Counted from the first letter of the stretch, positions 1-8,698 are shown. The stretch: 33,314 bases of DNA from Pseudomonadota bacterium (GCA_015222805.1 JADFVZ010000040.1:1-33314); one strand, 5' to 3'. The notes: generated by a model from the letters alone, not told the origin. Made by a program: numbers and translations.

Positions 1-141
1 CAATGTACTTCGAGTACTTTCCATCGTGCATCGGTTAATGCTGCATTAAAATTCAAATATAAGCCCAGGATCATTGATGGTGAAGCCGTTGAGGTTTCTG
101 GCGTCCAGAATAAATTTACTTATGAGCTACTTGATGATTAA
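1..141 (+). CDS. tonB: TonB energy transducer, C-terminal end (5' truncated by window)
   Basis: Only the last 46 codons are present, read in frame from base 1 to a TAA at 139-141. The peptide has the hallmark end of the TonB C-terminal domain: alanine-rich helix, then ALKFKYKPRIIDGEAVEVSG and a final FTYEL strand. This periplasmic domain contacts the TonB box of outer-membrane receptors and passes on the energy of the inner-membrane ExbB/ExbD motor. The receptor at 2228-5113 is an obvious potential client. The upstream part, and probably exbB/exbD, lie outside the window. The downstream TPR gene begins inside this gene, so the two are very likely co-transcribed. Confidence 0.85.
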   Translation, partial: QCTSSTFHRASVNAALKFKYKPRIIDGEAVEVSGVQNKFTYELLDD

Positions 142-1489
142 TCGTGCGTTAATGAGTGCTAACCGCGCTAAATCTGCTGGAAGATGCTGGCTGCTGACTA
201 CTGTAGTTTTGCTTTTATCCGTGTTATTAAGCACAAACGCTGTTGCAGAGGATAAAAAAGGCAAAACCAAAGTTACCGTTGCCATGAGCCAGCAGGTTTA
301 TGAACAGCTTGAGGAAATTCAGGAGTTGGTTGAGGCAGAGGATATCAACAATGCACTGATTAAAATCAAGCAACTGCAGGCAAGGAAAAAACTCTCTCCC
401 TATGAGAAAGCGCAAATCTGGAACCTGACAGCCTACGCTTATTATGTAGTGGAAGATTATAAGCAGGCGATTAATTCCTATGAACAGGTCCTGAAACAAC
501 CTGAACTGCCGGAAGCTTTACAGCAAACAACGCTGAAAACACTTGCCCAGTTACATTTTACTACTGAAGACTATAGTAAGACCCTCGAAACAATTAAGCG
601 TTTACGGGTTGTGGTACCAGAGCCAGCTGCCGATCTATATAACCTCGAAGGTTCTGCCTATTATCAGATGAATGATTATAAAAGGGCAATTCCACCACTT
701 AAAACTGCTATTGATATGTATATTGATCAGGGCAGGACACCTAAGGAAAGCTGGTTGCTGCTGTTACGGGTCTGTTACTGGGAGCTCAAAGATTTTCCAA
801 ATATGCTAAAAACCCTGGAGCAGCTGATTGCGCTCTACCCGAAAGATTCCTACGTACTTACACTCGCTGGTGTTTACAGTGAGCTGGGTGATACCAAGAA
901 GCAATTGGTTCTTACCGAGTCGCTGTATGAGAAAGGTTACATTGACAAGAAGAAACATGCGGTAAACCTGGCCAATCTTTACATGTTGCATGGCCTTCCA
1001 TACAAAGCAGCAATAATCCTTGAAAAAGAAATTGCAGCTAAAAATGTAGATGCCAATGTCAGGAATTTACGCCTGTTGTCCCAGGCCTGGTACTCTGCCA
1101 GGGAAGATGAAAAAGCTATCCCGCCTTTGAAACAGGCAGCGGCTGCCGGCAAAGATGGTGAGCTTTATATTCGCCTGGCCCAGTCCTATATTAATCTGGA
1201 AAACTGGCCTGATGCAGCGGCATCGGCTAAAAAGGGTTTGTCCATTGGTGGTTTGAAGCGCAAAGACACAGCTAATATTATGTACGGTATGGCTTTGTTC
1301 AACCAGAAAAAACTGGAACAGGCCAGGAAAGCATTCCAGGCTGCTGGCCAGGATAAGCGTAGTAAACGTGCTTCAGGACAGTGGATTAAGTATGTAGACA
1401 GTGAAATCCGCCGTCGCGATACATTGGATCAGAAACTGCCTGAAATGAAGGCGCGTGAAATTGATGATATCCTCAAGGCGAACTCCTAA
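134..1489 (+). CDS. TPR-repeat periplasmic protein of a TonB operon
   Basis: About 451 residues from the ATG at 134. An N-terminal signal segment (WLLTTVVLLLSVLLSTNAVA, preceded by Arg/Lys) points to export. A charged linker follows, then degenerate tetratricopeptide repeats over nearly the whole chain (for example YKQAINSYEQVL, YKRAIPPLKTAI, PDAAASAKKGL, LEQARKAFQAAG). I chose ATG 134 because it overlaps the tonB stop by 8 bases, typical of translational coupling. In-frame ATGs at 74, 122 and 152 are alternatives; 74 would give a 68-base overlap. TPR genes directly after tonB are known in marine gammaproteobacterial exbB-exbD-tonB operons and are thought to assist energy transduction. The exact role is not visible here. 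A hairpin terminator follows. Confidence 0.85.
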   Translation: MINRALMSANRAKSAGRCWLLTTVVLLLSVLLSTNAVAEDKKGKTKVTVAMSQQVYEQLEEIQELVEAEDINNALIKIKQLQARKKLSPYEKAQIWNLTAYAYYVVEDYKQAINSYEQVLKQPELPEALQQTTLKTLAQLHFTTEDYSKTLETIKRLRVVVPEPAADLYNLEGSAYYQMNDYKRAIPPLKTAIDMYIDQGRTPKESWLLLLRVCYWELKDFPNMLKTLEQLIALYPKDSYVLTLAGVYSELGDTKKQLVLTESLYEKGYIDKKKHAVNLANLYMLHGLPYKAAIILEKEIAAKNVDANVRNLRLLSQAWYSAREDEKAIPPLKQAAAAGKDGELYIRLAQSYINLENWPDAAASAKKGLSIGGLKRKDTANIMYGMALFNQKKLEQARKAFQAAGQDKRSKRASGQWIKYVDSEIRRRDTLDQKLPEMKAREIDDILKANS

Positions 1490-1522
1490 GCCGCCTGTTG
1501 ATCACTACATAATTTGAGCATT

Positions 1523-1548
1523 AAGCCGCGTTTTGACGCGGCTTTTTT
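1523..1548 (+). terminator. Rho-independent terminator of the tonB-TPR operon
   Basis: Perfect 8-bp stem AAGCCGCG/CGCGGCTT (1523-1530 with 1537-1544), 6-nt loop, then a T-run to 1548. It begins 34 bases after the TPR stop codon. Confidence 0.85.
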
Positions 1549-1744
1549 GCTTTCAGAATACTATTCTGCGTGGCAAATGGACCCGCGTCTTGGTCGCCAG
1601 TGATGAATTTGTGTTAAAAAACAGTTATACTTCATCATGCTACATTCTCTACTGGTTCTTGTCAGAAGTTTTCTCCTGTTAATTTCCCTGTAAGATTTGT
1701 AACAAACAGTTTATATTTTTTTAATGCTCAATGAGGTAATTATC

Positions 1745-1945
1745 ATGGCAACAGGAACCGTTAAATGGTTTAACGAATCCAAAGGCTTCGGCTTTATCAC
1801 TCCTGAAGACGGCAGCAAGGATGTATTTGTACATTTCTCTGCTATCGCCAGCGAAGGCTTCCGCACACTGGCTGAAGGCCAGACAGTAACATTTGATGTT
1901 GAAGACGGCCCTAAAGGCCCGCAGGCAGTAAACGTTACAGCATAA
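1745..1945 (+). CDS. Cold-shock domain protein (CspA family)
   Basis: 66 residues, the usual size for a single cold-shock domain. It starts [18 protein letters not shown] and contains both RNA-binding motifs: RNP1 (KGFGFI, about residues 13-18) and RNP2 (VFVHF, about 29-33). It ends GPQAVNVTA. Such proteins bind single-stranded RNA/DNA and melt RNA secondary structure in the cytoplasm. I chose ATG 1745 because it matches the family N-terminus and has GAGG about 8 bases upstream; the in-frame ATG at 1724 would add seven untypical residues. It stands alone between two terminators. A TATACT hexamer at 1626-1631 could be its -10 box, giving a 5' leader of about 110 nt like other csp genes, but its -35 is poor. 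Which csp paralogue this is cannot be said. Confidence 0.93.
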   Translation: MATGTVKWFNESKGFGFITPEDGSKDVFVHFSAIASEGFRTLAEGQTVTFDVEDGPKGPQAVNVTA

Positions 1946-1967
1946 ATAGCTTGCTGGTTTAATGTTT

Positions 1968-1997
1968 GAAAACCCCGCGTATGCGGGGTTTTCTTTG
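1968..1997 (+). terminator. Rho-independent terminator after the cold-shock gene
   Basis: An 11-bp perfect stem GAAAACCCCGC/GCGGGGTTTTC (1968-1978 with 1983-1993) closes on a GTAT tetraloop. It sits 22 bases after the csp stop; the 3' arm provides most of the T-tract. Confidence 0.85.
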
Positions 1998-2091
1998 TCT
2001 AAGGCCTGGAAACTTCCCTGTTGATACAATTCATACTCTCTTTATCCTTTAATCCCTTATATATGCAGGGTGTATTGAATGCTAGTGATGA

Positions 2092-2120
2092 TTGGACTGT
2101 GCCTAAAATTGATGTATACT
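2092..2120 (+). promoter_or_regulatory. Candidate sigma-70 promoter of the TonB-dependent receptor
   Basis: TTGGAC (2092-2097) and TATACT (2115-2120) are separated by exactly 17 bases. The -10 box matches consensus at 5 of 6 positions. It implies a 5' leader of about 100 nt before the receptor ATG. No convincing Fur box was seen. The rest of the 1946-2227 gap is AT-rich with no other recognised element. Confidence 0.45.
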
Positions 2121-2227
2121 GGCTGCGTTAATATTGTGTTAAATTAACTGCAAGATTGTGTAATCTTGAAAAAGATAAAGATAATTAAATAGTTAGAGAA
2201 ACGGAAACCATCCTAGAGGAATACTTT

Positions 2228-5113
2228 ATGTCCACTGATAATTCAAAACTAAGTTCAGCTATTCGCTTTGCGCTGGGTTTAAGTGCAATCGCCCTTATAC
2301 CAAACGTATTCGCGCAAGAAGCTGAAGATGCTACAGAAGACGCAGATGCTACACTTGAAGAAGTAATCGTAACCGGTTCACGTATTAAACGTGCCAATAT
2401 CGATAGCGCAAGCCCGGTTACGGTTATTGATCGTGCCGATATGGAAATCACAGGCCTGACTGACGTTGGCGACCTGCTCCAGAGCATCCCATCCATGTCC
2501 GGTTCACCGATTGGTACAACTACCAATAACGGTGGTAACGGTTCCGTACTGATTGACCTGCGCGGCATGGGCACAGCCCGTACCCTGACCCTGGTCAATG
2601 GTCATCGTGTGGTAGATGGCGGTGATTACCAGGCTATCCCGTCCACAATGATTGAACGTGTTGAAATCCTGAAAGATGGCGCATCAGCTATCTACGGTGC
2701 AGATGCGGTTGCCGGTGTTGTGAATATCATCACCCGTCGTGATTTTAGTGGTATCGAAGTTACTGCCCAAACCGCAGGCTGGGATAACACCAGTGGTGCC
2801 GGACAAGATACTTTCTCCCTCATTGCCGGTCGTGAATTTGACCGTGGCAACTTTGTATTTGGTGCTGAGTTTGTTACCCAGGAAGCAGCCTTCCAGCGTG
2901 ATACCCCATGGGACTTCATGCAGAACTCCTTCTATATCTATCCAGGTGGTTGTGAGAAAAAGAATATCGATGCACCTTATGATGGCACCCCTGAAGGTGG
3001 TTGTTATCCAATCGGTTCTTCACGTATACCTGAAAGTCGCCTGCCTTTCTATAGCCAGGGCCTGTTCCTGATTGGTACTCCTGCTACTTCTCCTTATGAA
3101 GTTGGCCTGATGACCGGTCATGATGGACGTACCTATAACTATGCGCCGGTTAACTACCTGCAGACTCCATATGAACGCACCAATGTTTTTGGTGAAGCTC
3201 ATTTTGATCTGACCGACAATGTTCGCTTTAATGCTGAATTCCGCGGTAACCAGCGTACTTCTGCCCAGCAGCTGGCGCCATTGCCATTTACTGGCGGTGA
3301 TCCAATGTATAACGGGTTTTATGATGACCCTGCTACCGGAAATACTGTAGCGTTTACTGGTATCTCTCAGGACAATTACTATTTGCGTCGCGCAGTTGAT
3401 GCATATAATGCAGCAAATGGTACATCTCTGGTTTATGAACCAGTGGTTAATCCTCGTCGTCGTATGATTGAAACTAATCGTCGCTTCGAACAGGACATCA
3501 CCCAGTACCAGTGGACTGCAGGTCTTGAAGGTGACTTCAATGACAATATGAGCTGGGACGTGTTCATTAATGAAGGACACCGCAGCAATGCAAGCCGTGA
3601 TTTCGGTCAATTTGCCGGTTCACGCCTGTTTAACGCTTTAGGCCCCTCAGCTGATCTGGATGGCGATGGCCAGCCGGAATGTTACACAGATATAAACAAT
3701 CCTGGAACACTGATTGTTGGTTGTGTGCCTCTTAACCTGTTCGGTGGTGGTGTAGTTGATGCGGGTGGTAACCCAACCCTTACAACACTGACACAGGACA
3801 TGCTTGACTACGTTTCCCTGGATACCATTGATTCAATAGTCCAGGATCAGCGTACTGCTGGTGCTAACCTGACCGGTTCAGCTTTTGAACTGCCTGGTGG
3901 CGAACTGGGTTGGTCAGTAGGTTGGAGTTACTGGAAACAGGAACTGGCTGTTACCCTGGATTCTGCTAAAACTATCGGTGCTGTAACTGGTAATGTTGGT
4001 GCGAATACTAAAGGCTCCCTGACTAATAATGCGCTGTATGCAGAATTCTATGCGCCCATATTTGATAATGGCTCACAAAACTTCGCACTTAAAGGCGGAC
4101 TGCGTTACGATGACTGGGATGCCTTCGGCAGCGATACAACCTACCAAATAGGTCTTGAAGCCGGTTTGCTGGATAACCTGAAAGCAAGGGCCACATATGG
4201 CACTGTTTTCCGTGCTCCGACTATCAGCGATCTATTCGGTGGCCAGGTTGACAGCTTCCCTACATACTCTGATCCTTGTGTACCTGATGCCGGTGATTCA
4301 TTGCCAGCGGGTTGTGCACAGCTAGGTGTTCAAACCGATAGCCAGGTGTTGGCTCGTGTTGGTGGTAACCCCTTCCTGGAACCTGAAACCGGTGATACAT
4401 TTACTGTCGGTCTGGTATGGACTCCTGTTGTTGGTGATCATAGCTTTACCATGATTGCTGATTACTGGGCAATTGATCTGGAAGATGGTATTAGTTCACT
4501 CGGCGTACAGTTCACTCTCGATGATTGTTATATCGAACAGAACGCAGCAGCTTGTTCACTGATTACTCGTAATCCGGATTATTCCATTAAACAGATTATT
4601 GATGCTCAGCTGAATGTATCAACACAAACAGCGGAAGGTATTGATACTGAATTTGGTTGGGACTGGTCGACTGATTATGGTCATCTGGGTACTTCTATTT
4701 TGTGGACTCACATGCTTGATCGTACTGTTAAACAGTTTGCTGATAGCGAAACTGAAGATCTGGTCGGTAGGTATGAAGGTGCTGCATTTGCTGAAGATAA
4801 AGCTAACCTCTCAGTTCAGTGGACCATGGGTGATTGGTCAATTGGTTACCTGGGTGAGTACATCAGTGAATTGAGAACCTGGACATGGTTTAGTGACTAT
4901 GAACAGAAAGTTGATGCGCAGATGTATCACGATATCGTTGGTAGCTATAACTTTAGTGCCATGAACAGTGATTTCACTGTTTCAGGTGGTATTACCAATA
5001 TCACTGATGAAGCACCTCCGTTCATCGATACTGGTTTTAACGGTAAAACTGATCCATCAACTTACCGCATGTTTGGCATGGGTTACTACCTGCGCCTGAA
5101 GTGGTCTTACTAA
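2228..5113 (+). CDS. TonB-dependent outer-membrane receptor
   Basis: 961 residues with an AGAGG ribosome-binding site just before ATG 2228. A signal peptide ends near residue 29 (IALIPNVFA). An acidic linker leads to a TonB-box-like EEVIVTG (44-50), then the plug domain (about 55-170), with the typical RIKRANIDSASPVTVIDRAD start and the IERVEILKDGASAIYGADA plug motif. The remainder is a long beta-barrel with large, partly Cys-containing extracellular loops, ending in an aromatic YYLRLKWSY as outer-membrane barrels do. There is no N-terminal signalling (STN) domain. The substrate is unknown; the size and missing iron-regulation signals do not prove a siderophore receptor. The next genes, on the opposite strand, are protein-modification enzymes, which may be relevant to its ligand or maturation. 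Confidence 0.93.
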   Translation: MSTDNSKLSSAIRFALGLSAIALIPNVFAQEAEDATEDADATLEEVIVTGSRIKRANIDSASPVTVIDRADMEITGLTDVGDLLQSIPSMSGSPIGTTTNNGGNGSVLIDLRGMGTARTLTLVNGHRVVDGGDYQAIPSTMIERVEILKDGASAIYGADAVAGVVNIITRRDFSGIEVTAQTAGWDNTSGAGQDTFSLIAGREFDRGNFVFGAEFVTQEAAFQRDTPWDFMQNSFYIYPGGCEKKNIDAPYDGTPEGGCYPIGSSRIPESRLPFYSQGLFLIGTPATSPYEVGLMTGHDGRTYNYAPVNYLQTPYERTNVFGEAHFDLTDNVRFNAEFRGNQRTSAQQLAPLPFTGGDPMYNGFYDDPATGNTVAFTGISQDNYYLRRAVDAYNAANGTSLVYEPVVNPRRRMIETNRRFEQDITQYQWTAGLEGDFNDNMSWDVFINEGHRSNASRDFGQFAGSRLFNALGPSADLDGDGQPECYTDINNPGTLIVGCVPLNLFGGGVVDAGGNPTLTTLTQDMLDYVSLDTIDSIVQDQRTAGANLTGSAFELPGGELGWSVGWSYWKQELAVTLDSAKTIGAVTGNVGANTKGSLTNNALYAEFYAPIFDNGSQNFALKGGLRYDDWDAFGSDTTYQIGLEAGLLDNLKARATYGTVFRAPTISDLFGGQVDSFPTYSDPCVPDAGDSLPAGCAQLGVQTDSQVLARVGGNPFLEPETGDTFTVGLVWTPVVGDHSFTMIADYWAIDLEDGISSLGVQFTLDDCYIEQNAAACSLITRNPDYSIKQIIDAQLNVSTQTAEGIDTEFGWDWSTDYGHLGTSILWTHMLDRTVKQFADSETEDLVGRYEGAAFAEDKANLSVQWTMGDWSIGYLGEYISELRTWTWFSDYEQKVDAQMYHDIVGSYNFSAMNSDFTVSGGITNITDEAPPFIDTGFNGKTDPSTYRMFGMGYYLRLKWSY

Positions 5114-5140
5114 TAGTTTAGTTTTAGCTATAGTATGAAG

Positions 5141-5167
5141 AAGGGCCGCTTACGCGGCCCTTTTTTT
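5141..5167 (+). terminator. Rho-independent terminator of the receptor gene
   Basis: 9-bp stem AAGGGCCGC/GCGGCCCTT (5141-5149 with 5154-5162), TTAC loop and a seven-T run. It starts 27 bases after the receptor stop codon. Confidence 0.88.
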
Positions 5168-5179
5168 ATATTTATGTTC

Positions 5180-5340
5180 AGGATGAACGGTACTTCGCAA
5201 TAGAGCACATGGAAGTGCGGTGCGAAGCCTACAAGAATGCACGACACTTCACGATGAACACGAAGATATCTAGAGCGAAGCCTCATAGGATGAACGGTAC
5301 TTTGCAAAAGAACACATGGATATGAGGCGCGTAGCCCTCA
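5180..5340. repeat. Three tandem copies of a ~53-bp intergenic repeat
   Basis: Units run 5180-5233, 5234-5286 and 5287-5340. Units 1 and 3 align without gaps over 54 bases with about ten mismatches; both begin AGGATGAACGGTACTT and share CACATGGA. Unit 2 is more diverged (AGAATGCACGACACTTC at its start) but ends in the same GCGAAGCCT block as unit 1; unit 3 has GCGTAGCCC there. A lone GGATGAACG at 6121-6129, upstream of the 2OG oxygenase gene, may be a remnant. No open frame spans the array. It lies between two convergent genes, so it is not a promoter for either. Confidence 0.75.
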
Positions 5341-5363
5341 GCTACTAAAGTTTTAGCTGCGCC

Positions 5364-6083
5364 TCAGCCCCTGGCTACAAACCAGCCTGTCAGGGAAAGT
5401 CGCGGTACAGGCGCATACGGTGTTACATAGGTGACTGCATGTATATGACTGACTTCGAAGATAGAGAGAACATTGAATTGTGGCATCCATGCATCACGCG
5501 GTGTGCCGTCCTTTTCATAAAATTGCAGCAAACCGCCCCAGTCGGGGTGCCAGTCCTTGGTCATTCCAAGCACAAAAGCAAATCGACGCCCCCTACCGGG
5601 TACGACATCCAGGTGCCGGGTTAAAAAGTGGCCAGAGGTATAACGGGTGTATTGTGGTTCAGCACCGGTAATATCCTGGTTTCCGGTAATCGCCTTAATC
5701 TTGTTAAGTACATCCTCACTACCCATGTATTCGAAAACCCGATGCAGGAAATCGAGTTTCTGGTTTACACCAACTTCGGTTGTATTCTCAACCCTGCTTT
5801 TAAGATAGCCTTCATAAAGAAACCCGATGCCCTGGTTCGCAGCAGCGGTAATTTTATTGTTGATGTCGTTGGATTCCTGTTGGCTAAGTTTAGCCAGTTC
5901 AGCAGGGCTTTTACTTTGATATTGTCCATCCAGCACATATTGCAGGCTGAACGGTACACTGTTTTTGCAGGCATCAAGAATGCGCTCGGCAATATCTTCC
6001 TGTAAAAAGTTTTCAATCATCAAGCGCTTGTCAATTTTGAAAGCATTAGCAAGTTCATGGGTATCTAAATCGGAGTTTATCAT
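5364..6083 (-). CDS. 2OG-Fe(II) oxygenase, prolyl-4-hydroxylase-like
   Basis: 239 residues; ATG at 6083 preceded by a strong AGGAGG about 6 bases away. The C-terminal half is a double-stranded beta-helix: HLD (His157, Asp159) and a distal His in SHIHAVTYV (probably His215) form the iron triad, WGGLLQFYE lies between, and Arg228 in PRLSLTGWF is the expected 2-oxoglutarate-binding residue. This layout matches prolyl-hydroxylase-like enzymes of the Tpa1/OGFOD type, which hydroxylate proline in a protein, though the substrate cannot be read from sequence. No signal peptide: cytoplasmic. It is the last of four minus-strand genes and converges on the TonB receptor. Confidence 0.85.
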   Translation of the reverse strand: MINSDLDTHELANAFKIDKRLMIENFLQEDIAERILDACKNSVPFSLQYVLDGQYQSKSPAELAKLSQQESNDINNKITAAANQGIGFLYEGYLKSRVENTTEVGVNQKLDFLHRVFEYMGSEDVLNKIKAITGNQDITGAEPQYTRYTSGHFLTRHLDVVPGRGRRFAFVLGMTKDWHPDWGGLLQFYEKDGTPRDAWMPQFNVLSIFEVSHIHAVTYVTPYAPVPRLSLTGWFVARG

Positions 6084-6151
6084 TTGCTCCTCCTGGGAAG
6101 CGATTTCAATATAATTACAGGGATGAACGTGAGGACATCAGCAGATGAGGA

Positions 6152-7225
6152 TTAGACTAATGTATTAACACGGCAGTACTCGAGTACTTCCAGTTCCTCT
6201 ACCAGAGGGTTAATCCAGTGTAATGCCTTCTCTATTTCAAAGTTGAACTTATCAAGTACGAATGAGGTTTCTGTCTGTTTAGTATTTCGACCGTAACTGA
6301 GTTGTTGTTGCTTTGCATTTGTCTGTGTAACGCTGGGGTCCAGCATGGCTTCGACCTCACCTGAGGAGGCACTGTGATTGAAATAGCGGCTAAGCCTTTT
6401 AAGACTGCCCCCCATATCTTCAAGGAAGTCATTCATTTCCAGGGTTTTCACATTTTGTAGCTGCTGCTCAGTACTTGACTTGAAGTTGTACAGGTTCAGG
6501 ACCCAGATAAGTGCACAGACCTGCAGGAATGAAAGTCGCCCAATATCACAAAATTGCGGATATTTTCTCGCAAGATCGCTGTCTTTAAAAAAGTTAATCG
6601 CAAGACCCGGCATTTTCACCTGTGTTTCTTGTGGTTTTTTCAGGTTTGAGACCAGGAAACTGCGTAAGTCAGAATATAGATAGAGAATTTTATCTTCGGG
6701 CAGGTACCTCAAAATATCAACAATAAGGTTATTGGCGACATTAGTAACTTTGATAACAGGTGCTTTTCCGGAATGGTAATTCTTTGCCAGCAATCCGAGG
6801 TGGCAACTGAACATCTCTGCCCATTTTTTATCATTCATGCTGTGATATTGGCTGCGCTTAATATCAGCCAGGCGACGCAGGATCCAGGGCTCTTTGAGGC
6901 TGAAAAATGCATCAATTTGATTCAGGCAACGAGCCAGCAGGGTCGAGCAAACAAAAGCGTGATGGAAGATAAAGGCCGATTGGGGGCGCTTGATGCCGTG
7001 CATCTTCTCGAGTGCATACAGTTCTTTTGCAGCTATGGAAAATTCGCCCTGTGCCAATGGCAGAAAGCGAATATCAACAAATGGGGCTAATTCCAGTTTT
7101 TTTTCTTCAACCACAAGGAATTTACTGGTCTGGGTTTCAACTGCATAGTCAAAAATATAGAATTCCGGATCAAATAAAAGGGCCGGTGCAGTAACTTGAA
7201 AGTCCTTTGTTGATAATAGTGTCAT
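6152..7225 (-). CDS. Sulfotransferase-like P-loop protein (divergent)
   Basis: 357 residues; ATG at 7225 has GGGGAG 7 bases upstream. After about 80 residues of unrecognised N-terminus comes AFIFHHAFVCSTLLARCL (84-101), which reads like the 5'-phosphosulfate-binding loop of sulfotransferases but lacks the usual PRSGTT spelling. LKEPWILRRL follows at 110-119. Later, ILYLYSDLRSFLVSNL (180-195) resembles the 3'-phosphate-binding strand and helix, with Arg188 and Ser193. The order and spacing fit a PAPS-dependent sulfotransferase fold, but the glycine and arginine of the first loop are missing, so catalysis is uncertain. The gene lies 20 bases after the DUF4826-like gene and 68 bases before the 2OG oxygenase, suggesting one transcript. 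Confidence 0.6.
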   Translation of the reverse strand: MTLLSTKDFQVTAPALLFDPEFYIFDYAVETQTSKFLVVEEKKLELAPFVDIRFLPLAQGEFSIAAKELYALEKMHGIKRPQSAFIFHHAFVCSTLLARCLNQIDAFFSLKEPWILRRLADIKRSQYHSMNDKKWAEMFSCHLGLLAKNYHSGKAPVIKVTNVANNLIVDILRYLPEDKILYLYSDLRSFLVSNLKKPQETQVKMPGLAINFFKDSDLARKYPQFCDIGRLSFLQVCALIWVLNLYNFKSSTEQQLQNVKTLEMNDFLEDMGGSLKRLSRYFNHSASSGEVEAMLDPSVTQTNAKQQQLSYGRNTKQTETSFVLDKFNFEIEKALHWINPLVEELEVLEYCRVNTLV

Positions 7226-7245
7226 GTCAACTCCCCACTATATTT

Positions 7246-7692
7246 TTAGGGGTTGATTTGTTGTAGCCACACCCGGTCATCTTCAACCAGTGTGTACAGT
7301 GCTTGCGAGTGGCTGATCAGGTTATTAACCACCTCATCTTGTTGTATTTGTGAGGGGTCCTGGTTGGTATCTTTGCCCTGGTACCTGGATGCAGTTAGTT
7401 GCCATTTCATGGAAAAGTGCCGGGCGGCATCCCTGGGTGTCTCTGCAACGGCAGCTTCGAGGTAATCTGTGGGCACTTCACCGCAGATAAACCACTCAAA
7501 ATCTCCAGACTGGTCTTTGGCGCGGATTTTTCCGATCAATATCTGGAAGGGCAGTACCCAGGCAGGGCGTGCTTCAATAACCAGGCTGTCGATTTTTCCC
7601 TTGTCCATAAGCTTATGCACGGCGGTATTCAGGTTAGTTTTAATCCAGGCCTCAAGTTCTTTCCGTCCCAGTTTGTCGATATTCTGATCCAT
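7246..7692 (-). CDS. DUF4826-like small protein
   Basis: 148 residues, soluble, no signal peptide. The core FEWFICGEVPTDYLEA followed by TPRDAARHFSMKWQL matches my memory of the DUF4826 family (a WW.I.G..PTDY block, then arginine/aspartate and F...W), which has no known function. Its N-terminus (helix ELEAWIKTNLNTAVHKLM, then a strand with PAWVLPFQILIGKI) also fits that family. It sits 34 bases after the methyltransferase gene and 20 before the sulfotransferase-like gene. No core peptide or cleavage motif suggests that it is a modified precursor. Family assignment is from recall and not verified. Confidence 0.65.
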   Translation of the reverse strand: MDQNIDKLGRKELEAWIKTNLNTAVHKLMDKGKIDSLVIEARPAWVLPFQILIGKIRAKDQSGDFEWFICGEVPTDYLEAAVAETPRDAARHFSMKWQLTASRYQGKDTNQDPSQIQQDEVVNNLISHSQALYTLVEDDRVWLQQINP

Positions 7693-7726
7693 GTTCCAGC
7701 CTTATGGTGATTTGTAAAAAACAGGT

Positions 7727-8698
7727 TTATTTATTAGCAATGAGAATCCAGGCCATGGGTAGTTCCTGCCCGGGTATCAGCAGGGCTTCAGCGTGCTGAA
7801 TTGAAAAACCACAGTTACTCAGGCTGGTTTTAACCTGGGTAAAGTCGTCATTGTCGATGGCGGCACGACTCATGGATGCCATCCGCTCGGCATAAGCATT
7901 AACTTCCGCATCCATTTTTTTCAACCAGCCAAGCACATCGTCTGGTTCGTAATGCTGGATTCTCTGGTGAATCTGTCCGACATCATTATAAAGCCGGGAC
8001 ACAGTATCACCGGCTACATGCAGTCCATACTGTTTCATTATGGATTCGAGTTCGGCAATGGCGGGTGCAAGTTCTTTGGCTGCTGCATCATAGGCTGTAC
8101 GGTCTGCCCCACGCACAGCCTTGAAACCGGCGTCGAACATATTCATTGCCACCGGAATAAAATGACATGCCTGTGTTCGCTCAGCGGCATCCAGGCTCTG
8201 CAGACATTCTTCATGGATACTGCCGGAATCAGCGTGTAACAACAGTGCAAGCTGGCCCCCATCTGCAACCAGCCTGGCAGCTTCAAGGATTGCCTCCTGC
8301 CCGGCATATTCGACGCCGAACTGGCTGGTAACAATGTCAAAGCTGCCACTCTCCAACGGAACCTCTGCAGCATCAGCAACCAGGCCATTAACACTCGGGA
8401 AGCGCTGACTGATATTCTCTATTGCTGCAGCTGAAATATCCAGTGATGTGAGTTTAATATCCTGCTTGCTGTAGGCATCGAGTATAGATTCAAGTACAGC
8501 ACCGTTGCCACTGGCAATGTCGATGATGGCAGGATTTTTATAATCCGCCTTTATGGTCTGAAAAAAAGACACCCAAAATTCCCGGATTGCCGGGTGGCTG
8601 GCACCGCCACTGGCGAAAGCGCCGGTATCACCGGTTCCCTGCCAGTAAGTGTTCCAGCTGTCAGTCTGCGGTGATCTATTGTTTGCTTGTTTACTCAT
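7727..8698 (-). CDS. SAM-dependent class I methyltransferase
   Basis: About 323 residues from ATG 8698 (MSKQANN). An upstream in-frame start at 8740 would add 14 hydrophobic residues that look untranslated. Motif I, IIDIASGNGAVLESIL, is the SAM-binding glycine loop; LTSLDIS is the acidic motif II; SFDIVTSQFGVEYAG is the post-II region typical of Methyltransf_11/25-like enzymes. The C-terminal half is helical and has no assigned substrate. It is the first gene of the minus-strand set and is separated by only 94 bases from the divergent TPR-sulfotransferase gene, so the two directions probably share a control region. A TATACT at 8727-8732 (minus strand) could be its -10 box. The natural substrate is unknown. 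Confidence 0.85.
   Translation of the reverse strand: MSKQANNRSPQTDSWNTYWQGTGDTGAFASGGASHPAIREFWVSFFQTIKADYKNPAIIDIASGNGAVLESILDAYSKQDIKLTSLDISAAAIENISQRFPSVNGLVADAAEVPLESGSFDIVTSQFGVEYAGQEAILEAARLVADGGQLALLLHADSGSIHEECLQSLDAAERTQACHFIPVAMNMFDAGFKAVRGADRTAYDAAAKELAPAIAELESIMKQYGLHVAGDTVSRLYNDVGQIHQRIQHYEPDDVLGWLKKMDAEVNAYAERMASMSRAAIDNDDFTQVKTSLSNCGFSIQHAEALLIPGQELPMAWILIANK

Noticed and set aside
1721-2029. 102-codon minus-strand open frame over the cold-shock gene
   Set aside because: It covers the csp gene and its terminator in antisense; composition follows from the csp codons.
3020-3610. 196-codon open frame on the minus strand inside the TonB receptor gene
   Set aside because: It is antisense to strongly conserved barrel sequence, has no ribosome-binding site and no recognisable domain.
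5180-5340. The tandem repeats as a CRISPR array
   Set aside because: Units are contiguous and diverged, with no unique spacers between constant short repeats, and no cas gene is present.
5628-6005. 125-codon plus-strand open frame in the 2OG oxygenase gene
   Set aside because: The minus-strand reading carries the full iron and 2OG motif set and a strong ribosome-binding site; this one carries none.
7246-7692. DUF4826-like gene as a modified precursor peptide
   Set aside because: It looks like a folded 148-residue domain with family motifs; no leader/core boundary, GG site or Tyr/Pro-rich core.
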